Below, in pieces: positions 7,474 through 16,470 of a DNA stretch of 36,086 nt. Both the position numbers and the translations under genes were made by a program. Source of the DNA: Nitrospira sp. CG24B. GTDB lineage: Bacteria > Nitrospirota > Nitrospiria > Nitrospirales > Nitrospiraceae. The DNA is taken from positions 685,368 through 721,453 of the forward strand of contig NEWS02000004.1 of assembly GCA_002869845.2 (NCBI GenBank). Reading direction: 5' to 3'. The stretch's first letter is position 1; every line of letters begins with the position of its first letter. The notes under the pieces were generated by a model. That model was not told where the DNA came from, did not search any database, and was given only the letters and a program-made list of their open reading frames with translations.

Positions 7474-10400
7474 ATGGGAGTTTCTATGTTTAAACCTTTT
7501 AAGGGGCTGAGGCGATCAGGTATCGCGCGGATACTCCAGTCGGTGTTGTTGGCTGGGGGGCTGATTGCGGCGCCGGGATTGTTTGCGGCGGAATCGGGTG
7601 ATCGTCAGCATGGAGGACATGCGACGCCGGTGGCAATGCCGGGCTGGGCCCAACAGCTGAAAGGGCAGACGGTGGTAGAGAACGCCATCGAAGGGCGTGC
7701 CGACAATGCACAGAAAATGGAGATGCAACATCATCGCCTGATGGAGAAGCTTGGACAGCAGGCTCAAAATGATGCGCAGGTGCAACAGACGTCTGGCGCA
7801 TTCAACGGCATGTCGATGATGCACCAGTACATGGGGCAGGATGGAAGTAGCTTCCTTCTCATGACGGATCCAGGAAAGGGTGAACCGGTCCTCAATTCTG
7901 GAGGGAAGTGCCCTGCCGGCGTGCCTGTGAAACAGTTCGATGTGTCGATGGTCAACATCGAGATCACATTAAACCGTTGGCTCGATTTTTATCCGGGCTA
8001 TATGTATGTGCTGACGGAAGATCTCGGCAAGGTTCGAGAGGAAGAAGCAAAGAACAAAGAGGCTCGAGAGAAGGATGGATTTGATACGGGCGCTGTCACG
8101 ACCGGTTTGCAAGGCGATATGATTCAGCCGCTCGTCATGCGGGCGAATCCCGGTGACTGCGTGAAAATGACGCTGCGCAATCAAATGGAAGGTGAGGATG
8201 GAAGTCTCTTCATTCAGGCGTCCAGCATGGTCGTGAGCGCGACGGGCAAGCCGGCGACAACCACGAACCCTGAATCTATTGTGGCGCCAGGCAAGGCGCA
8301 AGAATTTGAGTGGTATCTCCATCCGCAGATGCAGGAGGGGGTACGCCAGTTTCATTCCTTCAGCCATGACCGTGAGCTGACGGTGTTGGGCCTCTTCGGG
8401 GCGTTCGTTGTGGAGCCGAAGGGTTCCAAGTACGTCGAGGCCTTGGGGAGTGGGGGGCCTTCACCTGAGGTGAAGAGTGGGTGGCAGGTCAATATTGATA
8501 ACGGGTCAGGACCGGATTTCCGGGAGTTTGTACTCTTCTATCATGAGATCGGCGACGAAGCCTTCCGACCACTGAACAAGAAGGGCGACTTCCTCCCTCA
8601 GCGTGACCCGCTGACGGACGCCTATCGTCCAGGTGGTCGTGGAATTAACTATCGCAGTGAGCCGTTCGGGATCGATCAGATGCATCTTCAGCACGAGTAT
8701 TTCGGGTTTGAAGATGAATCGATGGCCTATAGTTCCTATACGTTCGGCGATACGCCGACCACGATCGCCCGTGGCTACTTGGGCGATCCAGTGAAGTGGC
8801 GGATTGTTCATGGTGGGTCAGAAGTGTTCCATTCACATCATCCGCATAGCGGGACGATACGGTGGCAGCGGAGCCCCGGCACCGAGCCCAACAATCTTTG
8901 GGCCATGGGTGCGGATGGGCCTGTGAAGTATCCGGTGGTGCGAACCAAGTCCGATCGTGTGGACGTGGAAGTCATCGGTCCATCAGAAGCCTTGGATCTT
9001 GAGCCGGAATGCGGCGGCGGCGGGTGTCAGCACCTTGCCGGCGAGTTCCTGTATCACTGCCATGTGGCCCACCATTATGTGGCTGGGATGTGGGGCTATG
9101 GTCGGTTCTACAATACGCTCCAAGTAGGAGCGGCACATACGGACAGCATGCCTGATCTCCGGGAATTGCCGGATCGTCAAGGCCGGATGAAGCTCGGTGT
9201 CTCTTCGGATAAGTTGATCGGCACCACGGTCGATTGGTTTGGAAAGACGTTTAAGATTGTCGATAAGGGTCAGAAGACCAACTGGAAGTCTAACCCGGTC
9301 GTGGTGAACATCAAGGATTGGGTTGAGATGTTTGTCCCGGCACAAGGAAAGCCAGGCCATACGGAGGATGAAAAGGGGCAGATCCTGTCCTACGATTCAA
9401 CAGTGTGGGATTGGAAGTGGGACGGGAATATCGCGCGCGGTGAACGGGAAAGTACTGCGCAGAATCCCAAATATGCATGGGCGGCCAAGTGGGATGACAG
9501 CACCAGGCCTGCCATTTTGTTCGACCCGACCACAGCCAAAATGGCGTGGCCGTTGTTCAAACCGCATTTCGGCAAACGTGTGCCGTTCTCAGCGAACCAC
9601 AGCGGCGCGCCCTGGCTGGAGCCGATTCACCAGGATGAAAATGGCGAGCGGACCTCCGAGCCGGCCAAGCCGGGTGAGCAGGGCCGATGGAGTCTCTGTC
9701 CGGATAATGCCAATCGCAAGCACTACAACATCCACTTCGTGCGGATGCCAATCACTCTGGCCAAGAAGCAGGGGAAAGAGCCGGCCATGGTCGATAAGGA
9801 CGGCTTGATCTACGTGCTCCATGAGGAAGAGCGTTTGACCAGAGCGAATGACGATCTGAAGCTCCCCGCGGTCATTCGTGCCAATGTGTATGACTGTGTG
9901 GATGTGCTGCTGACGAGCGAGTGGGATGATGACGACTACACGAATTTCCAGTCGTCCAAGATCAACATCCACCCCCATTTCTTCCAGTTCGACACGGGGA
10001 ACTCGGATGGTGTGATTTCAGGGTTTGAGTATGAGATGTCGGTCCGGCCCTTCACCATGTGGGGGAAGAAGACCAAGCATGGGTTGCCGGCGCCGATGGT
10101 GGCAAAGCTGGTTAGTGGGGCGAAGGCCGGTGCTAAGTCGGTCAAAATCCAGATGGCTCCAGGTGCAACGAAGTTTCATGTGAACACTGAAGTCATGATT
10201 GGGATGGATTGTTTGGAGAAAGGCAACGATCCCACAGCATCATTACCTCGAGATAAGAGCTGTCAGGAAGTGGCACGGATCAAGGAAATCACGGGCGATC
10301 AGATCACGTTCTTCAAGCCACTCAAGAACAGTCACCCGGCGAATGATCTTGTGTCGCCGGAGTTCGTTCGCTATCGGTGGTGGGTGGACGTGGATATGGG

Positions 10401-12417
10401 CACCGTGTTCTGGCATGACCACGCATTCGGCGCAACGACTTGGCCACATGGCGGGTTCGGCGTGACGATCGTGGAACCGTTCGGATCCACTTATCATGAT
10501 CCGAAGAACGGCAAGTTGGTCTACAGCGGTCCGATTGCAGATATTCACAGCAATGAGCCGATTGGGGCGGGCGTGAGTGGCAGTTTCCGTGAGCTGATGG
10601 TGTCGATCCATGACACGGTGCCGCACACTGTGAACGTGATCGAGGCTGGCAATCCTCCTGGCCAACCGGTCGAAGTGGCGTTGGAAGCCGGGAAGACGGT
10701 GTCGTTCCAGATGCCGGAAAAGATCCTGAATGCGCCGAATAAGTACATCAACGGCGGAACGCATACGACCGGCAGCGGTTTCAATTTCCGCGCGGCTCCG
10801 TTTGCACAACGCCTGTCCAACAATCCGGATACATCGAAGCTGTTCAGCAGCGCGATCCATGGAGACCCTGGTACGCCGCTGGTCCGTGCGTACACAGGCG
10901 ACACCATGGTGTTTCGTCTGTTGCATCAACTGATGAACGAATCCCATGTGTGGACGATCTCCGGCCATACCTTCCTCACGGAACGGTATGCGGCGGATGC
11001 CAATCGGAAGAACTCGATTCACGTCGGGATTGCCGAACGGTATGATTTGGTCACAAAGGCCGGTGGATTCCAGGGCATGCCGGGTGACTACATCCACTTT
11101 AATGGCAGAAGTTCACACTTCGCCGAAGGTGGATGGGGAATCTTGCGGGTACTGGACAAACAAGTTCCCGACTTGATGCCTCTGCCGAAGGGGACCAATC
11201 CGTTGAGCATTCCTGCCACGCCGAGCTCCGTCTGCCCGGCGGATGCACCGGTGAAGAACTTCAGTGTGGTGGCATTGGATCGCCCCATGAAGTTGAATCC
11301 GAAGGCGCCGGACGTGATCGAAGTGGATTTCGAGCGGAAGATTGAAATGACCATGCCGGAAGGCAAGATCTTCGCGCTTGAAGGGGAAGCGACAACGGTT
11401 TCCAGCGGTGCAACGCCGCATCCGCTGACGCTTCGTGCCAATTTGGGCGACTGTATCAAGGTGAATTTGACCAATAAGATGAAGGCGAGCCGGGCCTCGT
11501 TCTTTGCGCCTGGGTTGGCCTTTGATCCGAAAGACAGCCAAGGTCTGAACGTCGGCAACAATGGCGGCGACCAGACCATTGGCCCAGGTGAAAAGCGTCA
11601 GTACACCTACTATGCGCATCCGTCGAACAAGGAGACGACCTCCTTGGTGTGGGACGGTGGCAACATTGTGGTGAATCCACGGAACGGGTTGTATGGTGCG
11701 ATCATTGTGGGTCCACGGGGATCTCAGTATCGTGACCCGGTGACCGGTGGGGACATTTCACAGAAAAACTCCTGGCGGGCGGACGTGATCGTGGATACGA
11801 CGCTTCCGGAAAATGTCGGGAAACGGAACTACCGAGATGTGGCCCTCTTCTTCCAAGATGAGGACAACATCATCGGAACGGCATTCATGCCATATGTGCA
11901 GAACGTGGCGGGGTTGACGTCGGTGAACTACCGCGCGGAGCCGTACAAGTTCCGTGAGGATCAAGGTTGTTCGCTGGGCAAGATTTTCCAGCCTTGCGTC
12001 GTAGGCAAGCCGGAAGATCCGGCGACGCCTGTCATCGAGGCCCATGCCGGTGATGCGCTGCGCATCCACGTAATCGGCGCCAACAGCGAGCAGAACGGGA
12101 TGTTCGGGATCGAAGGCCATGAGTGGCCGATCGAACCGTATATGCCGGGGGCTGATATGATCAGCGTCGTGGAGTACGCTGGATCCGAGACGCTCGATGT
12201 CTTCGTGCGCGGCGGTGCGGGTGGTCCGTATCGTCAAGTCGGTGACTTCGTGTGGTCGAATCAGCGGCTGCCTTACACGCAGTCAGGACAGTGGGGGTAT
12301 CTCCGGGTATTGCCGGCTGGTGATACACGGATTCAACCACTGGGCGCTTTTGGAGCGGCAGCCAAACGGGCTGACCTGGCACCGCAGCCTAAAGCTACTC
12401 CGACCGCGATGAAATAG
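7474..12417 (+). CDS. Giant periplasmic multicopper oxidase, copy 1
   Basis: ATG 7474 is chosen because GGGGAGG lies six nt upstream, matching the layout before copy 2; ATG 7447 is an alternative. The 1647-aa protein begins with an RR-containing signal peptide ending near LIAAPGLFAAES. Three tandem modules of two cupredoxin-like domains can be seen. Copper ligands: HSHHPH at 453-458 (H453, H456, H458) and HCHVAHHYVAGM at 528-539 (type-1 and type-3 ligands) in module A; HPH at 833-835 and HDH at 981-983 in module B. Together they complete one type-1 and one trinuclear site. The first-domain HIHG motif of copy 2 reads FIQA here (246-249). Module C is degenerate. Size and domain count recall ceruloplasmin and MnxG-type metal oxidases; the substrate is unknown. 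Confidence 0.93.
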   Translation: MGVSMFKPFKGLRRSGIARILQSVLLAGGLIAAPGLFAAESGDRQHGGHATPVAMPGWAQQLKGQTVVENAIEGRADNAQKMEMQHHRLMEKLGQQAQNDAQVQQTSGAFNGMSMMHQYMGQDGSSFLLMTDPGKGEPVLNSGGKCPAGVPVKQFDVSMVNIEITLNRWLDFYPGYMYVLTEDLGKVREEEAKNKEAREKDGFDTGAVTTGLQGDMIQPLVMRANPGDCVKMTLRNQMEGEDGSLFIQASSMVVSATGKPATTTNPESIVAPGKAQEFEWYLHPQMQEGVRQFHSFSHDRELTVLGLFGAFVVEPKGSKYVEALGSGGPSPEVKSGWQVNIDNGSGPDFREFVLFYHEIGDEAFRPLNKKGDFLPQRDPLTDAYRPGGRGINYRSEPFGIDQMHLQHEYFGFEDESMAYSSYTFGDTPTTIARGYLGDPVKWRIVHGGSEVFHSHHPHSGTIRWQRSPGTEPNNLWAMGADGPVKYPVVRTKSDRVDVEVIGPSEALDLEPECGGGGCQHLAGEFLYHCHVAHHYVAGMWGYGRFYNTLQVGAAHTDSMPDLRELPDRQGRMKLGVSSDKLIGTTVDWFGKTFKIVDKGQKTNWKSNPVVVNIKDWVEMFVPAQGKPGHTEDEKGQILSYDSTVWDWKWDGNIARGERESTAQNPKYAWAAKWDDSTRPAILFDPTTAKMAWPLFKPHFGKRVPFSANHSGAPWLEPIHQDENGERTSEPAKPGEQGRWSLCPDNANRKHYNIHFVRMPITLAKKQGKEPAMVDKDGLIYVLHEEERLTRANDDLKLPAVIRANVYDCVDVLLTSEWDDDDYTNFQSSKINIHPHFFQFDTGNSDGVISGFEYEMSVRPFTMWGKKTKHGLPAPMVAKLVSGAKAGAKSVKIQMAPGATKFHVNTEVMIGMDCLEKGNDPTASLPRDKSCQEVARIKEITGDQITFFKPLKNSHPANDLVSPEFVRYRWWVDVDMGTVFWHDHAFGATTWPHGGFGVTIVEPFGSTYHDPKNGKLVYSGPIADIHSNEPIGAGVSGSFRELMVSIHDTVPHTVNVIEAGNPPGQPVEVALEAGKTVSFQMPEKILNAPNKYINGGTHTTGSGFNFRAAPFAQRLSNNPDTSKLFSSAIHGDPGTPLVRAYTGDTMVFRLLHQLMNESHVWTISGHTFLTERYAADANRKNSIHVGIAERYDLVTKAGGFQGMPGDYIHFNGRSSHFAEGGWGILRVLDKQVPDLMPLPKGTNPLSIPATPSSVCPADAPVKNFSVVALDRPMKLNPKAPDVIEVDFERKIEMTMPEGKIFALEGEATTVSSGATPHPLTLRANLGDCIKVNLTNKMKASRASFFAPGLAFDPKDSQGLNVGNNGGDQTIGPGEKRQYTYYAHPSNKETTSLVWDGGNIVVNPRNGLYGAIIVGPRGSQYRDPVTGGDISQKNSWRADVIVDTTLPENVGKRNYRDVALFFQDEDNIIGTAFMPYVQNVAGLTSVNYRAEPYKFREDQGCSLGKIFQPCVVGKPEDPATPVIEAHAGDALRIHVIGANSEQNGMFGIEGHEWPIEPYMPGADMISVVEYAGSETLDVFVRGGAGGPYRQVGDFVWSNQRLPYTQSGQWGYLRVLPAGDTRIQPLGAFGAAAKRADLAPQPKATPTAMK

Positions 12418-12441
12418 CGAAACGGGGAGAGTGTCGCATCT

Positions 12442-12487
12442 GTGGGGGAGTCGCCTGTTTCATGCGGCTCCCCCACTTGCATTTTTG
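12442..12487 (+). terminator. Rho-independent terminator after oxidase 1
   Basis: GTGGGGGAG (12442-12450) pairs exactly with CTCCCCCAC (12468-12476), extended inside by CGC/GCG, and is followed by TTGCATTTTT. It lies between oxidase 1 and the downstream copper-protein gene, so it should limit or attenuate read-through. Confidence 0.8.
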
Positions 12488-12620
12488 GTAGGATGCACAG
12501 GTATCTCGAGAAGGATCATTGGGGAAGTGCACACTGGGACCGGCATGGAGACGGGCATGCAGGGGAACGACTGAATACTCACGAGAGGTGACGAGGCGAG
12601 GGAGGCTGGAGGGATCGAAC

Positions 12621-13553
12621 ATGAAGCTCATAACTCGATGTATGGTGGGGCTGGTCTTGTTGTCGTTGTCCGGCCCGGCGCTTGCGTATCAGGAAATGAC
12701 GGTGTCGGATGGCGGGACGATCACAGGTACTGTGAAGCTCGATGGGCTGGTTCCCAAGCCAAAGGGCTACAATCTCACGACGTTGCCGGACCAATTCTAT
12801 TGTGGGCGGATTTCCGATGGGCAGGGCTGGCGTATTCTACAGCCGTTCCAGGTTGGAGCGGCAGGCGAGTTTCGCGAGGTGGTGGTCTATCTGGAGGGAA
12901 TCGAGAAGGGCAAGCCCTTTGAAGAAGAGAGTGTGCCGCAAATTGAAGCAAGAGACTGTCTCTTTCTCCCATTCACGACCGTCGTGCGGGACGATCAATC
13001 GGTGACAGTCGTCAATATGGATCCTGTCATGCACGACATACAGGCGTATGAAACCTCACATCTCGGTGCGCGTGTGTTGTTCAACGTGCCGCTGCCGATG
13101 AATCCGGAGCATCCGCGAAACTTCAAGGATCGCAGTGATGTCGGACTATATCACAAGCACATGGCTGGCCCGCCCATGAAGCAGTTGGTGAATCTCAGCA
13201 AAGGCCGGCGGATCTTCGTGATGCAGTGCGGGTTTCATGCCTATATGGAGAGCTGGGGGATCGCGGTGAATAATCCCTACTTCGCGAAGACCGACGAACA
13301 GGGACGGTTCACCATCACCAATGTTCCTCCGGGTATTTACAAGTTGGTCGGCTGGCATCCGTATGTGAGGACACCGGTTGAGCAAACCATTACTGTACGT
13401 CCGAAAGAGACGATGGAAACGACGCTGATGGTTCCGGCCCCGACGGGCCGGCTCTATGCTAATGAGGTCTTAGTGCACGATTATGTTCGCTACAATGTGA
13501 CGGAAGAAGCCCAGAAAGAAATCGATCCCATGATCCAAAAACAGACACGCTGA
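12621..13553 (+). CDS. Secreted type-1 copper protein with carboxypeptidase-regulatory-like domain, copy 1
   Basis: ATG 12621 has GGAGGG seven nt upstream and is followed by a clean signal peptide (MGLVLLSLSGPALAYQ region). The 310-aa product is exported. A cupredoxin-like domain carries H138 (in PVMHDIQAYE) and C203, H206 and M209 in QCGFHAYMES. That Cys-x2-His-x2-Met loop has the spacing known from amicyanin type-1 sites. Residues ~225-280 (GRFTITNVPPGIYKLVGWHPY) form a carboxypeptidase-regulatory-like beta domain. The likely role is electron transfer to or from oxidase 1, or copper delivery; both are inference. It is near-identical in layout and length to the copy at 21477, and leads a cluster with SUMF1 genes starting 3 nt downstream. 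Confidence 0.88.
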   Translation: MKLITRCMVGLVLLSLSGPALAYQEMTVSDGGTITGTVKLDGLVPKPKGYNLTTLPDQFYCGRISDGQGWRILQPFQVGAAGEFREVVVYLEGIEKGKPFEEESVPQIEARDCLFLPFTTVVRDDQSVTVVNMDPVMHDIQAYETSHLGARVLFNVPLPMNPEHPRNFKDRSDVGLYHKHMAGPPMKQLVNLSKGRRIFVMQCGFHAYMESWGIAVNNPYFAKTDEQGRFTITNVPPGIYKLVGWHPYVRTPVEQTITVRPKETMETTLMVPAPTGRLYANEVLVHDYVRYNVTEEAQKEIDPMIQKQTR

Positions 13554-13556
13554 GGG

Positions 13557-14549
13557 ATGGTCGGATTGAGACAGGTTGAGGGACAGGCGCGATCACTCGT
13601 CGATCTCAAGCAATATTCATGGATCGTTGTCTTGTGTAGTCTGCTGGGGCTTATGGCAGCCCCGGCGTGGGCTGATCACGAAAGCTCCAAGCAGCCCCCA
13701 CTGTGGACTCCACAAGATGAAGCGGAGCGATTGGGCGCGATGGAGGTGCCGGGTGGAATGACACTGGTTCCGGCAGGATCCTTTCTCATGGGGAGTGATC
13801 CTCGAAAGGACCGTGCCGCCGGTCCGCAGGAACAGCCGCAGCACCAAGTCTATGTTGATACCTTCACGATCGACCGGTTCGAGGTGTCAAACGTTGCGTA
13901 TCTTAGATTCGTGCTTGGGACTGGAGTTCCCTGGCCGAAGTTCTGGCGAGAAAATCCCTTTCCTGAAAAGGCTGCCCTCCATCCCGTGATTAACGTGAGC
14001 TGGTATGAAGCCGATGCCTTTTGTCGATGGGCCGGGAAACGGCTTCCCACGGAAGCCGAATGGGAGAAGGCGGCGCGTGGTGTGGACGGTCGGATTTTTC
14101 CGTGGGGCAACGAGCCAGCCGGTTGGATCAAGAGTAATATCGCCCACCCTGGGTCGAAGCGTGGATTCAAGTACCCTCCGCTTGCCAATATTAATCGCTA
14201 TGACAAAGGCACGAGCCCGTATGGCGTCTATCAAATGGCGGGTAATGTCAGCGAATGGGTGTCGGATTGGTTTGATCCTGAGTACTATCGGCAGGGTCAC
14301 GACAAGAATCCGCCAGGGCCCAAGAACGGAGAACTCAAAGTGTTTCGTGGAGGGTCTTGGAATGAAGATCCGGAGGTTGCTCGCTCCGCCGGTCGCAATG
14401 CCGGCCCCCCAGATCGGGAGAGTTATCTGACCGGGTTTCGCTGCGCGAAGTCTGGAGACGATGGAAATGGTGAAGCGTCAAATATCGACCAAGATAGTAC
14501 CGCACCGACAGTAAATGTGGTTTCCCGAATGACGGACGATATGCGATGA
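13557..14549 (+). CDS. Secreted SUMF1/FGE-fold protein, paralogue a (no catalytic cysteines)
   Basis: The start is 3 nt after the copper-protein stop; the nearest AGGG is too close for a clean ribosome site, so translation is probably coupled (TTG 13566 is an alternative). The product is 330 aa with a hydrophobic signal segment (SWIVVLCSLLGLMAAPAWA). The SUMF1 fold runs from ~65 to ~300 with MTLVPAGSFLMGSD, FEVSNVAY, RLPTEAEWEKAARG, FPWGN, MAGNVSEWVSDW, FRGGSW and TGFRCAKS. The two redox cysteines of true formylglycine-generating enzymes are absent between FRGGSW and GFRC, so sulfatase activation is unlikely. SUMF1-fold proteins also accompany other copper enzymes (NirV beside NirK), which fits this setting. 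Confidence 0.9.
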   Translation: MVGLRQVEGQARSLVDLKQYSWIVVLCSLLGLMAAPAWADHESSKQPPLWTPQDEAERLGAMEVPGGMTLVPAGSFLMGSDPRKDRAAGPQEQPQHQVYVDTFTIDRFEVSNVAYLRFVLGTGVPWPKFWRENPFPEKAALHPVINVSWYEADAFCRWAGKRLPTEAEWEKAARGVDGRIFPWGNEPAGWIKSNIAHPGSKRGFKYPPLANINRYDKGTSPYGVYQMAGNVSEWVSDWFDPEYYRQGHDKNPPGPKNGELKVFRGGSWNEDPEVARSAGRNAGPPDRESYLTGFRCAKSGDDGNGEASNIDQDSTAPTVNVVSRMTDDMR

Positions 14550-14579
14550 ATCATGAGATCAGGAATGAAAGGACAAATC

Positions 14580-15563
14580 ATGAGAGAAGAAAGAGTGCGG
14601 AAATGGAACTGGGCTGGTCTGGCCCTAGGCGTGACAGGCGTCATCGTTGGGATGACACACGTTGCGTGGGGATCAGATATTCAGGATATTAGGGTGGAGT
14701 GGACGGACGCGGGAAAGAAGCTCGCCACCGAGCGCGTGGCCAGTTGGAAATCTAAGGGGGAGATGGTCTTGATTCCGGCGGGGGAGTTCATCATGGGCAG
14801 CGATAAGAAGACGGATCGGCTTGCCTATCGGAGTGAAATTCCTCAGCGACGGGTCTATCTCGATGCCTTTGAGATTGGGAAATATGAGGTGACAGCATTG
14901 GAGTATCTCAAGTTCATCCTCGCGACCAATCGTCCCCCGCAGCTAGATTGGCGGTATGATGGGGGCAATTTCCAGGAATCAATGGCGCACCATCCGATCA
15001 TGCACGTCACCTGGGCCGATGCCGATGCGTACTGCAAATGGGCAGGCCAGCGTCTCCCGACTGAAGCCGAATGGGAAAAAGCTGCACGCGGGGTAGATGG
15101 TCGGCTCTTTCCTTGGGGACATCAATATGCCGGCCCGACACGTGCGAACTTCGGGCGTACCGGACTCTCCGGGCCTGTTCGGGATCGCCCCGAGCGATTG
15201 CTACTCTACCCACCCATTATTTCAGTCGACAAGTATGAGAATGCCGTGAGCCCCCATGGACTCTATCAGACGATCGGTAATGTGGCAGAGTGGGTCTCCG
15301 ACTGGTATGATCAGGATTACTACAAGTCCGCACCGGATCGAAACCCTCAGGGGCCGGAAACCGGAACTCAAAAGGCGTTTCGTGGCGGGGGCTGGATGGA
15401 CAGTACCACCACGATGAGAGTGGCGATGAGAAACGGCACCGATCCGAACACCAAAATCAATTGGCTGGGATTTCGTTGCGCAAAGTCGGTGACAGGCGAA
15501 CACTCATCAAGTACGACCTCTCACATGCACGATGAGTTGCCAACCTTGGAGGCTTCACGCTGA
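14580..15563 (+). CDS. Secreted SUMF1/FGE-fold protein, paralogue b
   Basis: ATG 14580 is chosen because AAAGGA lies six nt upstream; ATG 14553 and 14565 are in frame. The 327-aa protein has an N-terminal hydrophobic segment (GLALGVTGVIVGMTHVAWG). Core motifs include MVLIPAGEFIMGSDKK, RLPTEAEWEKAARG, FPWGH, IGNVAEWVSDWYD, FRGGGW and LGFRCAKS. An insert with RTGLSGPVRDRPERLLLYPP is shared with the gene at 26448, its closest relative in the window. FGE catalytic cysteines are missing. A ~25-residue tail rich in Ser, Thr and His follows the fold. The stop overlaps the next ATG by one base (TGATG), which indicates coupling. Confidence 0.9.
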   Translation: MREERVRKWNWAGLALGVTGVIVGMTHVAWGSDIQDIRVEWTDAGKKLATERVASWKSKGEMVLIPAGEFIMGSDKKTDRLAYRSEIPQRRVYLDAFEIGKYEVTALEYLKFILATNRPPQLDWRYDGGNFQESMAHHPIMHVTWADADAYCKWAGQRLPTEAEWEKAARGVDGRLFPWGHQYAGPTRANFGRTGLSGPVRDRPERLLLYPPIISVDKYENAVSPHGLYQTIGNVAEWVSDWYDQDYYKSAPDRNPQGPETGTQKAFRGGGWMDSTTTMRVAMRNGTDPNTKINWLGFRCAKSVTGEHSSSTTSHMHDELPTLEASR

Positions 15564-16225
15564 TGGCACTCACGTGGTTCGCTTCGTACAGGACTCGCGC
15601 TGCAGCAGCCAATCGACGATTCGCCGCTTGCTTGCTTGTTATGATGATCCCGGTGGCTTTTCCATACGAGAATGCTGCAGCGCCTGGAGGAAAGACAGAG
15701 GTATTGCCGATACAGAAAGCCGCTCCTGCGGCGGTCGTGATTGAAACCGCTGGGAATGAAGTGGAGTTGCGCCGTCACATGCGTGCCAAAACTGGTGTAG
15801 TCGAACTGAAGACCGAGAAGGTTCGTTTTTCACAGGCTCCGACCGGGAGTTTCGGCTTCATTGCCCCACCGTCTCTCGGGATCGCGTTGGTGATGCAGAG
15901 TGCCGATCTTGAACTGGATAAGGTGGCTCCTGTCGCTAATGCCTATGAGGTTCATAAGCTTGCAGATGGCAGCGGATTGTTGGTGGGGTTTATGGGAAAG
16001 GAGCTCGCGCCAGAGGTCTCCTCCAGCGAACGACCACATACTCTTCGAATCGCAATCTATTCCAATCCGTTGGGAAAAGCGCCGCTTATTGTGGCGGTAC
16101 CGATCATCAAGCTGATGGTCGACCGAATGCCGACCCGGATTGAGCCAAAAAAACTCGACAGTGCCGTGATGTTGGAAATGGATTTGCAGAGCACGGCGAA
16201 CCGAAAGTCACCGATTGGGCAGTAG
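15563..16225 (+). CDS. Secreted protein of unknown function (220 aa)
   Basis: The ATG overlaps the SUMF1 stop by one base, so this gene ends the oxidase 1 cluster. The product is 220 aa with an N-terminal hydrophobic segment (RFAACLLVMMIPVAFPYENAAA), probably a signal peptide. The rest is soluble and predicted beta-rich, with FGFIAPPSLGIALVMQSADLE and LRIAIYSNPLGKAPLIVAVP. No metal-binding Cys/His cluster is seen and I do not recognise the family. Its position suggests a role with the exported copper system. Confidence 0.8.
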   Translation: MALTWFASYRTRAAAANRRFAACLLVMMIPVAFPYENAAAPGGKTEVLPIQKAAPAAVVIETAGNEVELRRHMRAKTGVVELKTEKVRFSQAPTGSFGFIAPPSLGIALVMQSADLELDKVAPVANAYEVHKLADGSGLLVGFMGKELAPEVSSSERPHTLRIAIYSNPLGKAPLIVAVPIIKLMVDRMPTRIEPKKLDSAVMLEMDLQSTANRKSPIGQ

Positions 16226-16277
16226 CGGTACATGATGCGGAGAACCCATGAGGCTACGATAGTGGTGTAGATAGTGG

Positions 16278-16306
16278 TTGACAGGAAATATGAAGTTGAG
16301 TATTTT
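16278..16306 (+). promoter_or_regulatory. Sigma-70-type promoter for oxidase 2
   Basis: A perfect -35 TTGACA (16278-16283), a 17-base spacer and a -10 TATTTT (16301-16306) lie about 165 nt before the oxidase 2 start, in the 245-nt gap after the previous gene. No such match was seen before oxidase 1, so the two copies may be controlled differently. Confidence 0.7.
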
Positions 16307-16470
16307 ACGATCCCAATTTAATAAATCCTAACAGCCCTCCGAGTTGAGAGGGGTCGATGAAAATAATGAAATTGTGGGTGCCTAAAGTTCTCTAATTGAG
16401 CGTGACTAAAAGCGGAGGAGAAGTGGGCCGAGTGGCTTTGCTACTCGGTATTTTTTAAGGAGGCCGGTCC

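Noticed and set aside
10243..11097. Long minus-strand open frame (284 aa) inside oxidase 1, with similar ones in oxidase 2
   Set aside because: They are antisense to a clearly coding, motif-rich gene; the Arg/His-rich composition is typical of the reverse frame of GC-rich coding DNA.
13557..15563. Reading the SUMF1 proteins as active formylglycine-generating enzymes
   Set aside because: The redox cysteine pair before GFRC is absent in all five and no sulfatase gene is present.
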